Below are positions 53,180 to 64,000 of a stretch of 64,000 nt of DNA, piece by piece. How positions within the stretch are numbered: the first letter of the stretch is position 1; the number at the start of each line of letters is the position of its first letter. The position numbers and the translations under genes were made by a program. Source of the stretch: Phascolarctos cinereus. Its lineage: Eukaryota; Chordata; Mammalia; Diprotodontia; Phascolarctidae. A model generated the notes under the pieces. That model did no database searches. It saw only the letters and a list, made by a program, of their open reading frames with translations, and was not told the DNA's origin. The DNA lies in NCBI RefSeq assembly GCF_002099425.1, contig NW_018344186.1, positions 186,001-250,000 on the forward strand, read 5' to 3'.

Positions 53180-54320
53180 ACCTGGGTAATCAGTCAACAG
53201 GGATTTATTAAGCGGTTCACTATATGCCAGGGCACCATGCTAAGTGATACAGAGACAAGAAGGAAAACCCTTAATAACAATAGCTAATAACAATAGCCAA
53301 CATTTATATAGCACTTACTTCGTGCTGTGTTAAGCCCTTTACAATTACTGTCTCGCTTGATCCTTATAACAACCCTAGGAAGTAAGTGCTGCTATTATCC
53401 CCATTTTATAGATAAGAATAATGAGGCAGACAGCAGTTAGGCGACTTGACTAGAGCCACAGAGCTAGTAAATATCTGAGGCTGGATATGAACTCGAGTCT
53501 TCCTGACTCTAGGCTTAGAGCTATACCCATTGTGCCACCCAGCTACCTCTAAAGGACAGACACAGTCCATTCTTCTTGTTCTTTTTATAATCAAGATATT
53601 GTTATTCAGTCATTTCAATTGTGTCTGACTCTTCATGACACTATTTGGGGTTTTCTCAGTAAAGATAGTAGAGTAGTTTGCCATTTCCTTCTCCAGCTCA
53701 TTTTTCAGATGAGGAAACTGAGGCAAATAGAGGTGAAGTGACTCCCCCAGGGTCACACAGCTACTAAGTTTCTGAGGCTGGATTTGAACTCAGGTCTTCC
53801 TGACCAGGCCCAGCATTCCATGCACTGTGGCGCCACCTAGCGTTCTTAGGGAGCTTACATTCTAATAGGGAGATAACACTGTGTATGCTACATACATATG
53901 ACTATAAATGCAATTATATACATATATAGGAGATGTAAGAGGGAAGGAACCAGCAGATGGTGGGACCAAGAAAGGCTTCCTATAGAAGATGCTTCTTGAG
54001 CTGAGTCTTGAAGGAAGCCGAGGATTCTAGGAGACAGAAGTGAGAAGGGATAGAGGGACAGGCAGTACAATAACCTAGCTGAGGCAAGATGTGTGAGAAA
54101 TATTAAGCAACCAGTATTAGCTGGTTCATTGAGAGTATAGAGGAGAGTAATGTGTAAGACTGAAACATAAGAAGGGACCGAGGTACAAAGGTTTAAATGC
54201 CAAAGAGGGGTGTTTGTGAGCCAATGGGGTTTATCAAGTAGGTAGGTGACATGATCAGACCTGAGCTTTAAGAAAATCACTTAGAGAAAGGATTGAAATA
54301 GGGATGGAAAGAGTGCAATT
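53180..54320 (+). repeat. Unclassified old repeat with nested MIR and MAR1
   Basis: 53185-53265 (GGGATTTATTAAGCGGTTCA) and 53845-54320 (GAGCTTACATTCTAATAGGG, GGCTTCCTATAGAAGATGCT, CAATGGGGTTTATCAAGTAG) are collinear around a MIR (-) at 53270-53550 and a MAR1 (-) at 53598-53842. Confidence 0.7.
53598..53842 (-). mobile_element. MAR1 SINE
   Basis: TTATTCAGTCATTTCAATTG, GTAGTTTGCCATTTCCTTCT and head to TGGCGCCACCTAGC. Confidence 0.93.
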
Positions 54321-54344
54321 AGCAAATTATTCACTAGCCCAAAG

Positions 54345-54590
54345 GGCAGCTATGGGAAGACTTGGCTTCCTGAGTTCAAATCTGGCCTCAGATGCTTACT
54401 AGCTGCGTGACCCTGTGCATGTCACTTACCCCTGTTTGTCTCGGTTCCTCATCTATAAAATGAGCTGAAGAAGGAAATGGCAAATCATTTTTGCCCAAAT
54501 GGGTATCTTTGCCTCCAAAACAAACAACAACAATAACAATAAAGCACCAAATGGGGTCAAAAGAGTTTGAAGAGACTGAAATGACTGAAC
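54345..54590 (+). mobile_element. MAR1 SINE, diverged
   Basis: GAGTTCAAATCTGGCCTCAG, GAAGGAAATGGCAAATCATT, an AAC-rich expansion near 54525, and an end in GAAATGACTGAACAG. Confidence 0.88.
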
Positions 54591-54599
54591 AGTAAGTAG

Positions 54600-56100
54600 T
54601 CCAGGCTAGACCTGATGATAGCCTGACCAAGGGTGGTGCTTGTGCAAGTTGAGAGAAGGCATAAAGGAGAGAGGCTATAGAGGTAGAAACAATATTTAGT
54701 AACTGATTTGCTATGACTGAGAATGAGGAGACAAGGATGACACTGTTTATGAACTTGGATGACTGCAAGTACCTTCCTCAGTAACAGGGAAGTTAAGAAG
54801 AGTGGTGGGTTTGGGTGAAAACAGAATGAATTCTGTTTGGAGAATGTTGGGTTTGAAATGCCAATGGGCCATCCAATTTGAAATGATGGAATCAGACTTC
54901 AAGATACAAAGGACCTTACAGGCCATTTAATTTTACATAATTTTACAAATGAGGAAATTGAGGCCCAAAGAAGTCACACAGGAAGTAGGCGGGAGAGCTG
55001 AGATTTGAACACAGATACCCTTACTTCTAGGCCAAATTTCATTCCACTGAATCATTCTGGTAATATGGACCATATATATGTAATATAGCAGAAAAACAAC
55101 CAGGAGCTGTCTACAGAGAAATAATAATTAGACCCACGATAACTAATTAGATAACCAAGTGAGATAATATAGAAAGGAAAGAGAAGATGGCCCAGGACAG
55201 CATGATATAGATGAAGATAGCAAAGGAGGCTGAGAAGAAGCAGTCAGACATGCATAAAGAGAACCAAAAGAGAACAGAATCTCACCAAACAAACAAACAA
55301 ATGGAAAAAAACAAACAAACCAGAGAATAAAAAGTAAACGGGGAAAAGAAAGTGGTCAACAACTTCAAATACTGCAAGAGAGACTGAGAAGGATGAAGAC
55401 TGAGAAAAGGTTGTTTTATTTGGCAATCAAGAGATCAGTAGTAGCTTTGAGAACAGTTTCAGTTGAGTGATGAGATTAGAAGCCAGGCTACAGAAGGTTT
55501 AGAAGAGAGTGAGAGGAGATGAAATGGACACAATTGATGTAGATTGCTTTTTCAAGGAGTTTAGCTGAGGAAAGGAGAGGAGAAATAGAGAATGAGAATG
55601 AGAACACAGCTAGTAGTGGGGATGGTAGAATTTAATGAATTTTTTTAAAGGATGGAAGTGACTTTTTAAATATGTTTATAGGCAGCAGGGAAGGTTCCAA
55701 CATATAGCAGATGACTGAAGATTAGAGAAAGGGAGGGGGTGATAGATGGTGAGGTCAGTTGCTGGAAATGATGGGAGGGGATGGGATCAAGGTTTGGCCT
55801 TGGCAAGGAGAAAGGTCACTTCTCTTGTGTGGAAATTAGTTTAGCTTAAGGCCCATGCAGGAATGGGTTGGAGTGAGAAAAATAACTGTGATCTGAAATA
55901 CAAGCCCTAATAGGACAATGCAATGGAGTTGGATGAGGGAATGAATTTTGCCTAGTAATTGGGGGAAAGCTGGGATCATTAGTACCTCTACCTTTGTGGG
56001 GGTGGAAATAGGGGGAAACATCAGAAAGGAGAATAAGAATGATGAAAGGAGGATAATGAGACACACTGCAAATTCAGAGGCAAGATGCCCTGAAAACGGT
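54600..56100 (+). repeat. Unclassified old repeat, longest continuation
   Basis: ATGATAGCCTGACCAAGGGT, GTTGAGTGATGAGATTAGAA, TATAGGCAGCAGGGAAGGTT and GGTTTGGCCTTGGCAAGGAG extend the family well past 1 kb. A reversed MIR3 lies at 54890-55050. Confidence 0.6.
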
Positions 56101-56149
56101 ATTTCGAAAGCTCATTTCTATATCGGCCAGAAGGAGCACACTTGGTTAG

Positions 56150-56390
56150 TTATGTGAGGCATCTAGGTGGCATAGTGGATAGGATATTGGATGTGAGGTC
56201 AGCAAGACCTGGGCTTAAATGCTGTGGCAGACACTATGTGACCTTGGACAAGTCATTTCACCTCTCTCAGCCTCAGTTTCCCCACCTATAAAAAAAGGAT
56301 AATAATAACACCTGCCTTTTGGGGTTATTGTGAGGATGGAATATGATAACATGTGTTAAGTGCTTAAAGCACTATATATAAATGCTAAAC
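56150..56390 (+). mobile_element. MIR SINE, near full length
   Basis: GCATCTAGGTGGCATAGTGG, AAGGATAATAATAACACCTG and TTAAAGCACTATATATAAAT. Confidence 0.9.
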
Positions 56391-56496
56391 ATCAATAGGA
56401 AATAGTTGTTCAAAGTGAGATTTCTTGGTAACTGACTCCTTAACTTATTAGGGTGCATTGCATAGGAGATAGGAAAGAAAAACCTAGAGAGGACAG

Positions 56497-56920
56497 GCAA
56501 GAGGGCATAGTAGATAGAATACAGGACTGGAAAATAGGAAGACCTGGGTTTGAATCCTGCCTCATTCAGGTGTTTATAAACTCCGTCACCCAGAGCATTC
56601 ACTTACCCACTCTGATCATCAGTTTTCCTCATCTGCAAAATTGAAGTAATAGCATAACTTAAGAGATAAGTCCCTACTTTTTTGCTAGGCATAGTGCTAC
56701 ATGTACAAATACCATCCACGTTGATCCTCACAACAACGCGGTGAGGTAGGTGTTATTATTTTTCCCATTTTACAATTAAGGAAACTAAAACAGGATTAAG
56801 TAATGTGCCCAGGGTCACACAGCTAGCAAATAGCTGAGGACATATTTGAACTTGGGTCTTCTTGACTCTAGGCCCAGTGCTCTAACCACTGTTCCACTTG
56901 GCTGCCATTTGGAGTACCCC
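56497..56920. mobile_element. MIR (+) followed by MIR (-)
   Basis: 56497-56655 (GAAGACCTGGGTTTGAATCC); 56660-56920 reversed (CAACAACGCGGTGAGGTAGG, CCCAGGGTCACACAGCTAGC). Confidence 0.8.
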
Positions 56921-56975
56921 ATTTGGGGTACATGGATCCTTTCAATGTATTCCTTTAGGGTAGGTATGTTATCAA

Positions 56976-57265
56976 AGAGACACATGAATATTTGGTGAAT
57001 GGTTATATTTTCCTATTGAAATTAATCTCAGAAAGGATCTAAAAAGCTTATAAAGGAGACACATGGAATATCTGGTAATTATGTTATCCTATTGAAATTA
57101 ATTTCTAGTTTATTTCTTATGTGTTTATATATGGTAAATTCTAGAATTTATTTCCTTTCATATTGAATAGAGGTGATGGGAAGGTTTTTCCTCCTATGTA
57201 TATATGCACTGTAAACTCCAATACTGATTTCCTTTCATATTGACTAGGAAGTATGGGAAAGTTTA
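56976..57265 (+). repeat. Degenerate tandem repeat, period about 75-78 bp, four units
   Basis: GAGACACATGAATATTTGGT at 56978 returns as GAGACACATGGAATATCTGG at 57056, both followed by CCTATTGAAATTAAT. TTTCCTTTCATATTGAATAG at 57150 returns as TTTCCTTTCATATTGACTAG at 57228. All four units share a CCT..ATTGAA-type core. Confidence 0.75.
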
Positions 57266-57319
57266 AAAATGCCAGGAGGTAAAGGGACTAAAGGAAGAAT
57301 AAAAGGTTAGGAGCCCTTG

Positions 57320-57445
57320 TCCCAAGAAATAGATAATAATTCCTACTTTCCAGGGTTGTGGAACTTAAAGGAGATAATGCAAATAAATAACCACAGATCT
57401 TAAAGTATCATATATATATGAGACATTATTATTATTATTATTAGG
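57320..57445 (+). mobile_element. MIR SINE 3' half
   Basis: CCTACTTTCCAGGGTTGTGG and CCACAGATCTTAAAGTATCA, ending in (ATT)n. Confidence 0.65.
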
Positions 57446-57449
57446 GGCT

Positions 57450-57795
57450 TTGTAATTCTCCATTCTAGTAAAAACTCAGTCCCTTTTGTCAAGAAAAGTT
57501 GCAGGATTTGAACTGGGCAAAATCTGCCTCCTATTTTCATCCCCATTACAAACCTGCCAGCAGCAAGCTTTGTGAGTTGCATATACACAATCCCTCTGGA
57601 AAGCCAGCTTCAGTTAGATTTTACAGGTCACATTTCTAGGATTTATTCATAAAGAAGGAACATTTTCTGGGACCATCAGGAATGAGGAGCCATTTCTAAA
57701 CCACTTGTTTTAGAAGCCTCTTCTGCTGGTACCTACGCTCATTTCTGTAACTCTGATTGTACCGACATTTGAAAATAATCACTTCTATTCAACTC
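57450..57795. other. No recognised feature
   Basis: Single-copy-looking sequence. Confidence 0.4.
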
Positions 57796-57799
57796 ACCC

Positions 57800-58860
57800 G
57801 GTATTTTTTGGGCATTTATTGTGTGCTAAGCACTGTTCAGGGTGCCTTGGGAAATACAAGAAAAGTAAAAGACATGGTTCCATTCAAAGAACCTTGTTAT
57901 GGATGCCTGGATATTGTTGTGAAATAGTCCTGAAGAAAGCATGCTCCATGCCCTCACCCTATCATGCATCTCCTTCCCCTTCTCCCTCCCCTATACACCC
58001 CTGAAAGATTTCCTCTTTCCAAGGCAAAGGGAGAAAAAGATCATGTTCCAAAGACATCCTCTGGTTCAGATCTTAGTCCTCCTCCATTTCACAACTCTTT
58101 CATTTTTAAAAATAGATGCTTCCTGAAGTTAGCCCAAGGGATGCCATAGAGTAGAGCAATCATTCCCAACCTACCTTGTGACACCTAACCCTCTTGACTA
58201 GCACAGCTAGCAATTCTGGCAACTAGATAAACTAGATAGAACAAATGAAGTTGGAGGAGGGAGAATGTCAGATAAGCATCCCCTTGGTAGGCCTCAGTTT
58301 CCTCAGCAGTAAAATAAGGGTGCATTGGGTGATTTTATTCAACTAATATTTATTAGCCCCTACTATGTGCAAGTCACTGTGCTAGGTGATGGGGATGCAA
58401 TTTTGTTTTGTTTTGTTTTAAATTAATCACTGCCTCCAAGGATCTTAGATTCTGTTGAAGGGCATGGAAGAGCTAGGAAAGAAAAGAGTCTTCTTATAGA
58501 CAGCTAAGTAAAATATAGGGTGTGAGGGGGCAAAAGAAAGATGTAGACACGGTGTTATAAGAAAATTTAAGGAAGGGGAGAGCCTTTTAAGTTTGGGGGA
58601 TCAGAAAAGGCTATTTGGAGGAGGTCTCATCTAAGCTGAACTTTGAAGAAATAGAAGAATTCTGAAAAGCAGAGATGAAGACAGAATGTAATCCAAGAAT
58701 AGAGGGAAAGCCTATGCAAATACTCAGAGGTAGGAGATGGCATGGTGGAGCTAGAAGTTTAGTTTGACTGGAATGTGGAGTGCACAAAGGGGAGCAGTAG
58801 GAAATAAGGTCGAGCTCAGTTTGGTTTTAAATGCCAGGCTCCAGTATTCTCTGAATTTCT
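57800..58860 (+). repeat. Two unclassified old repeat copies
   Basis: 57810-57900 (GCATTTATTGTGTGCTAAGC) and 58340-58860 (AATATTTATTAGCCCCTACT, AGCAGTAGGAAATAAGGTCG). The DNA between them (57905-58335) is unassigned apart from a short MIR piece near 58290. Confidence 0.55.
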
Positions 58861-59918
58861 AAGCTCCAAGCAAATTACACATTTCTCATTGAGAAGGAGT
58901 CTCTGCATTTCCTCAGTGACCAAGGTTAGATTTTCCTATCCCTGAGGATCATTTGTGGCATTTTGGGTTGGCTGACTCCCCCTACCCTGGGATGCTGGCC
59001 TTTATCTCTAGGGAGCCTTCAAGAGCCAGTAGAAGTTGGCCAAAGTCAGCACCCCCTGAAAAATTAAATTTCCCAGGAAGAAAAACTAACCCAAGTGAAA
59101 ATGCCCCCACCCCAGGGCATATTGGGGCCTTCTATTCCATCCTTCCCTCCTAGCTGTCTGACAGGCAGGATCCTATTTCAGTTGGAGTCAGAAATCAAGC
59201 TTGACCAGTTAATTTAATAATTTCACATCCCAGAGGCAGCTGACACAACATGCCAGTGATTTCCCTTGGCAGTGATTTTACTTTAGCTTGAAGACAGAGG
59301 TAGCAACAAGTGTCAGGCTGGTGATGGATTGAGTGACAGCGAAAAGTACCTGGTGTGCCAGGAGCCCCAATGGAGCTGGCTGGAACCACGGGCCCTGCCC
59401 CTACTCTGAGCCCAGCCCGTGGAAGGGTCCATCCAGGGCATTGCATCTTTCGTGTGGAGGGTCCTCAGCTGGTTCCCAGGACAGGGGACGGGCGGGGTAC
59501 ATGCGGGAGGCCAAATTCCTCTTCCATTGTCTCAGTCCCTCTTTTCCCTCATCTTTCCCTTTCACAGTACCCCGACTATAGCCTTCCCTTGATGCCCAAA
59601 TTGAATCCTTCATCCCTCTGCCTCCCCTGATCCATCAAACATTCATCTTCTCACTGATCCCTCTCAGCTAGAGGCCTGGAAAGAAAACATTCTGTTGAGC
59701 TCATTCACACAAAGAGGTGATAATACCTGATAATTGCTTAATGTGTCATTAAAAGTATTTGTATTTCAAAAGAAGGTGCCTGGAGAGATGATACCTTCTC
59801 CCAAAGGAAATTCTATTTGCTGGAATTCATCTAATGATGGAATTTCAGGTAGTATAGCACAGGCTATAGTAGACGGGGATATTTTTTTTGGCAGAAGGAC
59901 CTTCCCAGAGAAATTCAG
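58860..59918. other. SINE-poor, GC-richer stretch
   Basis: About 1 kb with no repeat recognised; 59340-59520 is locally GC-rich and holds overlapping open frames on both strands, none with a recognisable domain. Could be conserved or simply old. Confidence 0.35.
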
Positions 59919-59919
59919 A

Positions 59920-60300
59920 TCACAAGATTGTAGATTTAAAGCTGGAAGGAACATTGAAGGTCTTCTACTTCAACCCTCCCATTTTTTTCAGATGAAGAAA
60001 CTGAGTACCCAGGAAGCCAGCCAGTCACTTCCCCAAGGTTACACAGGTAGCACATGGCTACCTATAGGATTTGAACCCAGGTCTTATGACTCTCCAGCTG
60101 GTGTTCTTTTTACTCTACTGCACTGCCTTTTTTTTTTTCTTTTGGTGAGGCAATTGAGGTTAAGTGACTTGCCCAGAGTCATACAGCTAGTGAGAATTAC
60201 TTGTCTGAGACTGGATTTGAACTCAGGTCCTCCTGACTCCAGGGCCAGTGCTCTATCTACTGTGCCACCCATCTGCCCCTGCATTGTCTTTCATATCACA
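59920..60300 (-). mobile_element. MIR3 split by a WSINE
   Basis: MIR3 at 59935-60127 (AAGCTGGAAGGAACATTGAA) resumes at about 60279; the WSINE occupies 60128-60278. Confidence 0.8.
60128..60278 (-). mobile_element. WSINE1/SINE1_MD-type SINE
   Basis: Poly-T at 60128, AGTGACTTGCCCAGAGTCAT, CTCAGGTCCTCCTGACTCCA and head to CCACCCATCTGCCC. Flanks CTGCACTGCC and CTGCATTGTC suggest the target duplication. Confidence 0.9.
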
Positions 60301-60389
60301 TTAACTGATGTCTAATTATGTGGTAGGTTTGAATCTTACTTTAGGAAGTGAAGGCCAGGATTTCTGAGGCAATATTCAGGGGATTTTAT

Positions 60390-61135
60390 AGGATTATACA
60401 TTTAGAGTTTGAAGAGACATTGGTGCCCATCGAGTCCAGCCTTCCTCTTTTTAAAAATGAGGAAATTAAAGCTTTGAGACATTAAATGATTTGCCTTGTG
60501 TCACACAGGCAGAATTCAAACTCAGATCTTCCTGAATCCAAGCTCAGAGCTTTCTCCATACTGCAATCTACCTACCAGAGGACTGTTCAAAACAGTCACT
60601 TTTGCCTGTGGACAACAATAATTCCACACATTTGTATGAGATGTAGTAGTGTGGTGGAATGAAATAGGAGCTAGGAAGGCCTGGGTTCAAGTCTCCCCTC
60701 GGGTACATCCTGGTTGTCTCACTGGTCAAGTCACTTAGCCTCTCACTGCTCTAAGCAACTCCCTCAGTCTTTATGTGACAGAGAAAGTGCTGACTTACAT
60801 TGATAGAGGGAGTTTTGTCATCCAGGAGGGTCATCCATTGTCATCCATACCTCGTATCATTGATATCCCAGATCCAATCCAGTCCGTATCCTATTTTTGT
60901 ATAGCTGCTTGCTAATTCAGGGGTTTTCATGACCATTATCTCATTTCAGCTTTTACAGCAACCCTTTAAGATGGACAGGGCAGTTATTATTATCCCCATT
61001 TTGCAGATTAGGAAACTGAGCCTTGGCAAGGTCAGTTGCTTGTCCAAGCTTGCACAGTGATGAAGCTCAAACCAGATCTCACAGTTGAAGTGTTCTTTCC
61101 ACCATACTCCAACACCACCTATTTGTTACATATCA
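60390..61135. mobile_element. MIR3 (-), CORE-SINE (+), MIR (-)
   Basis: 60390-60560 (TGAGGAAATTAAAGCTTTGA) reversed MIR3; 60645-60895 (TTACATTGATAGAGGGAGTT tail) CORE-SINE; 60910-61135 (GCAGATTAGGAAACTGAGCC) reversed MIR. Confidence 0.78.
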
Positions 61136-61229
61136 AATACAAGCCTCCCTGATTAAATATCTCAAGTTGGGCTTTAAAGATAGATACCCAGCCTGTCCTA
61201 GGATCACAGATTTAGAGAAAACACCTTAC

Positions 61230-61575
61230 TCTGCTTGATGTAGTCTATGATTTGGTGAAACTGGCCTCACTCACACATGACATTCCCTCTCCAGACTCTC
61301 CCTTCTCATCTCTACTTCCTGGCTTTCCTGGCTTCTGTCAAGTCCTAGCTGAAATTCCACCTTTTGTAAGAAACTTTTACTGGCCCAGTACCTTACCCTT
61401 GAGATGACAGCCAACCTATCCTTCATATGTCATGCATATATGAAGCTGTTTGCATATTTCTCTATTCCATTAGACTATAAATTTCTTGCAGACAGGGATT
61501 GTTTTTGTCTTCTTTCTATCTCAAGGGTCTTGCACAGTGCTTGGCACATAGTAAGTACTTAAAATGCTTGTTGAC
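61230..61575 (+). mobile_element. L2 LINE 3' end
   Basis: CAAGTCCTAGCTGAAATTCC, ACTATAAATTTCTTGCAGAC and GTGCTTGGCACATAGTAAGT in L2 order. Confidence 0.88.
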
Positions 61576-61940
61576 TTGAGAGGGGACCCCAGAAGCCATC
61601 TAGTTCAAACCCTGAATTTCACAGATGAGGAAACTGAGGCTCATGAAAATTAAGTGACTTGTCCAAGGTCAAATAGGCAGTTCATGGTAAAGACAGGATT
61701 GGAATCCAGGTCTTCTGACTCCCATCCATAGTTAGTGCTTTTTTATTCTGCTTTGTGGATTCCCTCCTCTCCATTTGTAGCTGCCCCATTGATGTGTCCT
61801 CAATCATTCTTGGAGGTGTTTGCCATTCACTGCCTTGTCTCTATCACTGAGGTTGGCTGCTTTGGCTAAATAGGCATGTACATTTGCAAGGGGCAGGGCG
61901 GGGAAGAGTATGACAAGAACGTAGGATTCAAGGGCTTTTT
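61480..61940 (+). repeat. Local duplication, unit 1
   Basis: L2 end, reversed MIR3 (61578-61745) and about 200 bp of otherwise unique DNA (CCATTCACTGCCTTGTCTCT, TTGGCTAAATAGGCATG) that reappear in the same order at 63105-63545. The match beyond the two repeats argues for duplication of the locus. Confidence 0.78.
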
Positions 61941-61944
61941 GCAA

Positions 61945-63080
61945 TCTCACCACTGCAGAAAGGGCTGCATAGGCCTATATATAAGCAACTCTCCTCTCTC
62001 TGTAAGCAACAAGGTGAGCTGCGGAAAGAGAAGGCAGCTGAGACTTGTCTCCAATGCTACCCAGAGAAAGGGCATGGCCTCGAGAAGTCCTAGCCTTCAC
62101 TTCCTAAACTAAGTTTCATATCTGCCACATAATTAAGCTTCAGATAATGTTTGCAATCTCTCAATGTATTCCACCATATGTCAGGGTGACTGATGGTCTT
62201 GTCAAAGCCCAGACACCCATCATCACTGTGCTATAACTACTCTAACCTTCTTTAATGCACCACCACTAAGGGCAAACCAAGGGCAAGGATTTGTCAAACA
62301 CTCTCCCCTTCCTCCCTCTCCCCTTCCCACTCCCTTGTCCTCTTACCGCTCTAAAAATCATATGCAAGCTAAACCTCAGACAGTTGCTCATCACCATAAG
62401 TAAAACTATTCTTAGGTTACAAGCTGCCAGAATTTCAAGCAAATGCATGTAAATATTTCACTACTGACAGCGGGAGTTATTAAGAGAAACCTTGTGCGTT
62501 TTCTAGAGGGATTTTAAGAGGCATTTTTCATTGGGCATATCTGGGGCTTAAGAAGTTTAGGAAATGGATATCACCTGTGAATGAGATGCTTATTTTTTAA
62601 AAACTTGTATTTTTTAAAATTGTCTCATCCACCATTCTTGCAGCTGGTGGCGAGAATCAGTTCTCCAATAGCATGGGGAGGGGTGCAATAAGGGCGAGTG
62701 GTAGAGACCAGTTTATTCCTCGGAAACACAAATCACGACTGGCCCATAAACAGCAGCCCCATTAAATGCAATGGACCCTTAAATAGGGCTGATGTTTCAT
62801 GAGTCAACCCCTGTGCTGGAGTAACATTGACTTTGTAAATTAATTAAGTCTGTTATATGAAGAAGCTTACAAAGGAACACCTATGGTCCACCTAATGAAG
62901 AAGAGGTCTCTTTCCTAGGATGTGTCTACACTAGGTAAAAAAGGAGAAAGACAAAATTAAAGCGGCAAGGTAGTCAACTTAAGCTAGCAGCCATGTACTT
63001 GAGTGAGTGAAAGATATACAAGTGCCTCATCTCTTTAGTCAAAACAGTTGACTCCATCTTTCTGATGATGTTTTTTTTTA
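61945..63080. promoter_or_regulatory. Repeat-poor block, candidate conserved non-coding DNA
   Basis: No SINE or LINE recognised over 1.1 kb. 62640-62880 is the most striking part: CCCATAAACAGCAGCCCCAT, CATGAGTCAACCCC (AP-1-like) and GTAAATTAATTAAGTC (homeodomain-like). A TATA-like CCTATATATAAGC lies at 61973-61985. No gene structure can be built. Confidence 0.35.
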
Positions 63081-63104
63081 TTATTATTATTGTGGTTTGT
63101 TTTA

Positions 63105-63545
63105 GATGTATTATAAGCTTCTTGAGGGCAAGGATTGTTTTTTGTCTTTCTTTTATCCCAAAGGTTTTACAGAGTGCCTAGCACATAGTAAGTTCTTAAA
63201 ATGCTTGTTGACTTGACAGGGGACCTCAGAAGCCATCTAGTTCAAAACCATAATTTCACAGATGAGAAAATCAGGCCCAAGAACACTTAGAGATTTTCCC
63301 AAGGTCAGAAGACATCTCATGGTAAAGAAAGGTGATTCCCCTCTATAACCAGGGTTTTTTTTCTTTAATACTGTGTCTTGGGGTCCCAGTTCTCCTTTTG
63401 TGTCATTCCGTTAATGTGCTGTCAATTATCCTTTGTTGGGAGGGGGTTACCATTCGCTGCCCTATCCTCAAAATAAGGTTGACCATTTTGGTTAAATAGA
63501 CGTGTGGCAAGAAAGGAAGATGCAAGGGAGCTTTTCAAACCCAAA
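63105..63545 (+). repeat. Local duplication, unit 2
   Basis: AAGGATTGTTTTTTGTCTTT, CTTAAAATGCTTGTTGACTT, AGAAGCCATCTAGTTCAAAA, CCATTCGCTGCCCTATCCTC and TTGGTTAAATAGACGTG parallel unit 1. Confidence 0.78.
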
Positions 63546-63559
63546 CCCAAGTAGTACTG

Positions 63560-63650
63560 CTTCATTTTGTTCTGTATATCCCCAGCACCTAGCCCAGAGC
63601 TATAACACAGAAGGTGCCTAATAAATGCTTGTTAGTTGACCGATTGCATA
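63560..63650 (+). mobile_element. L2 LINE 3' end
   Basis: TATATCCCCAGCACCTAGCC and GGTGCCTAATAAATGCTTGT. Confidence 0.85.
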
Positions 63651-63654
63651 CGCC

Positions 63655-64000
63655 ACACTCCAATCTATAATTTGTAGTCTTAAGGAATTGAGAGGTTCAG
63701 AGAAGTTAATCTATTTTCCCATGGTCCTGACCCAGCCCTTGCTGACTGTAAAGTCCAGGACACTACACACTAAACTACACTGCCCAAGGTTAATAAAGCT
63801 CAAAATGGCAAATTACGTTTCTAGACTCCTTCAAGACTTAAAAAAGCTCTTTCCTCACACAGACTCCAAGAGGTGGGCAATGCACATATTATTATCATTC
63901 CTTTTTTTTTTTTTTTTGGACTAGACCTATGATTACAAATACGCTTAGACTAAAAAAAAACTCTCAGGGAGGAAGCTCCCTCTATCAATGAACACTGGCA
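63655..64000. mobile_element. CORE-SINE fragment, then T-rich unassigned DNA
   Basis: 63655-63785 (TAGTCTTAAGGAATTGAGAG) is a reversed CORE-SINE piece. The remainder has a poly-T at 63902-63918 and a short MIR-like stretch near 63830-63890. Confidence 0.5.

Noticed and set aside
59734-60315. 193-codon open frame
   Set aside because: Runs through a MIR3 and a WSINE (both reversed); no domain, start context or splice signal.
1-64000. CRISPR array or bacterial-type operon
   Set aside because: No regularly spaced direct repeats with unique spacers; the sequence is plainly mammalian nuclear DNA.

Overview
The window is nuclear DNA of a marsupial mammal. This rests on the repeat content: many copies of the marsupial MAR1 SINE (MIR-like CORE-SINE head, 3' tail resembling RTE/BovB LINEs), shorter tRNA-headed SINEs of the WSINE1/SINE1_MD type with intact target-site duplications, MIR and MIR3/THER1 relics, L2, CR1/L3 and RTE LINE fossils, an L1-type ORF1 element without ORF2 (half-L1-like), hAT and Tigger-like MITEs, and one retroviral LTR. 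The genus cannot be told from the sequence alone. Family names come from memory of consensus sequences; no database was searched, and most repeat edges are good to about 10-20 bases.

No host protein-coding gene, tRNA or rRNA gene, or CRISPR array is supported. The longest open frames are microsatellite translations (poly-Ser, poly-His, Lys-Glu-Gly-Arg runs), SINE read-through, or pieces of LINE ORFs. The window reads as intergenic or deep intronic DNA.

Layout. 1-3.9 kb: a near-perfect hairpin at 120-194, SINEs and simple repeats. 3.95-8.3 kb: a minus-strand cluster of ORF1-only L1 elements, one almost whole, with a transplanted 5'UTR patch. 8.3-17.4 kb: SINEs, a (GGAA)n tract containing a 51-bp segment found again nearby, a Tigger-like MITE and a hAT element. 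17.4-18.2 kb: a retroviral LTR with a short leader. 18.2-30 kb: dense nested SINE, L3 and MITE insertions. 30-35.3 kb: SINE-poor DNA, with a repeat-free core at 31.9-33.6 kb that may be conserved non-coding sequence. 35.3-41.2 kb: CR1/L3 LINEs, one interrupted by MIR, L2, (TTCC)n and RTE. 41.2-50.7 kb: SINEs and microsatellites around two more repeat-poor blocks. 50.7-61.2 kb: fragments of an unclassified old repeat, SINEs and a four-unit degenerate tandem repeat. 61.2-64 kb: a local duplication flanking a repeat-poor block.

No genes act together here. What the window offers is a readable order of insertions, and several SINE-poor islands that could be regulatory DNA of a gene outside it.
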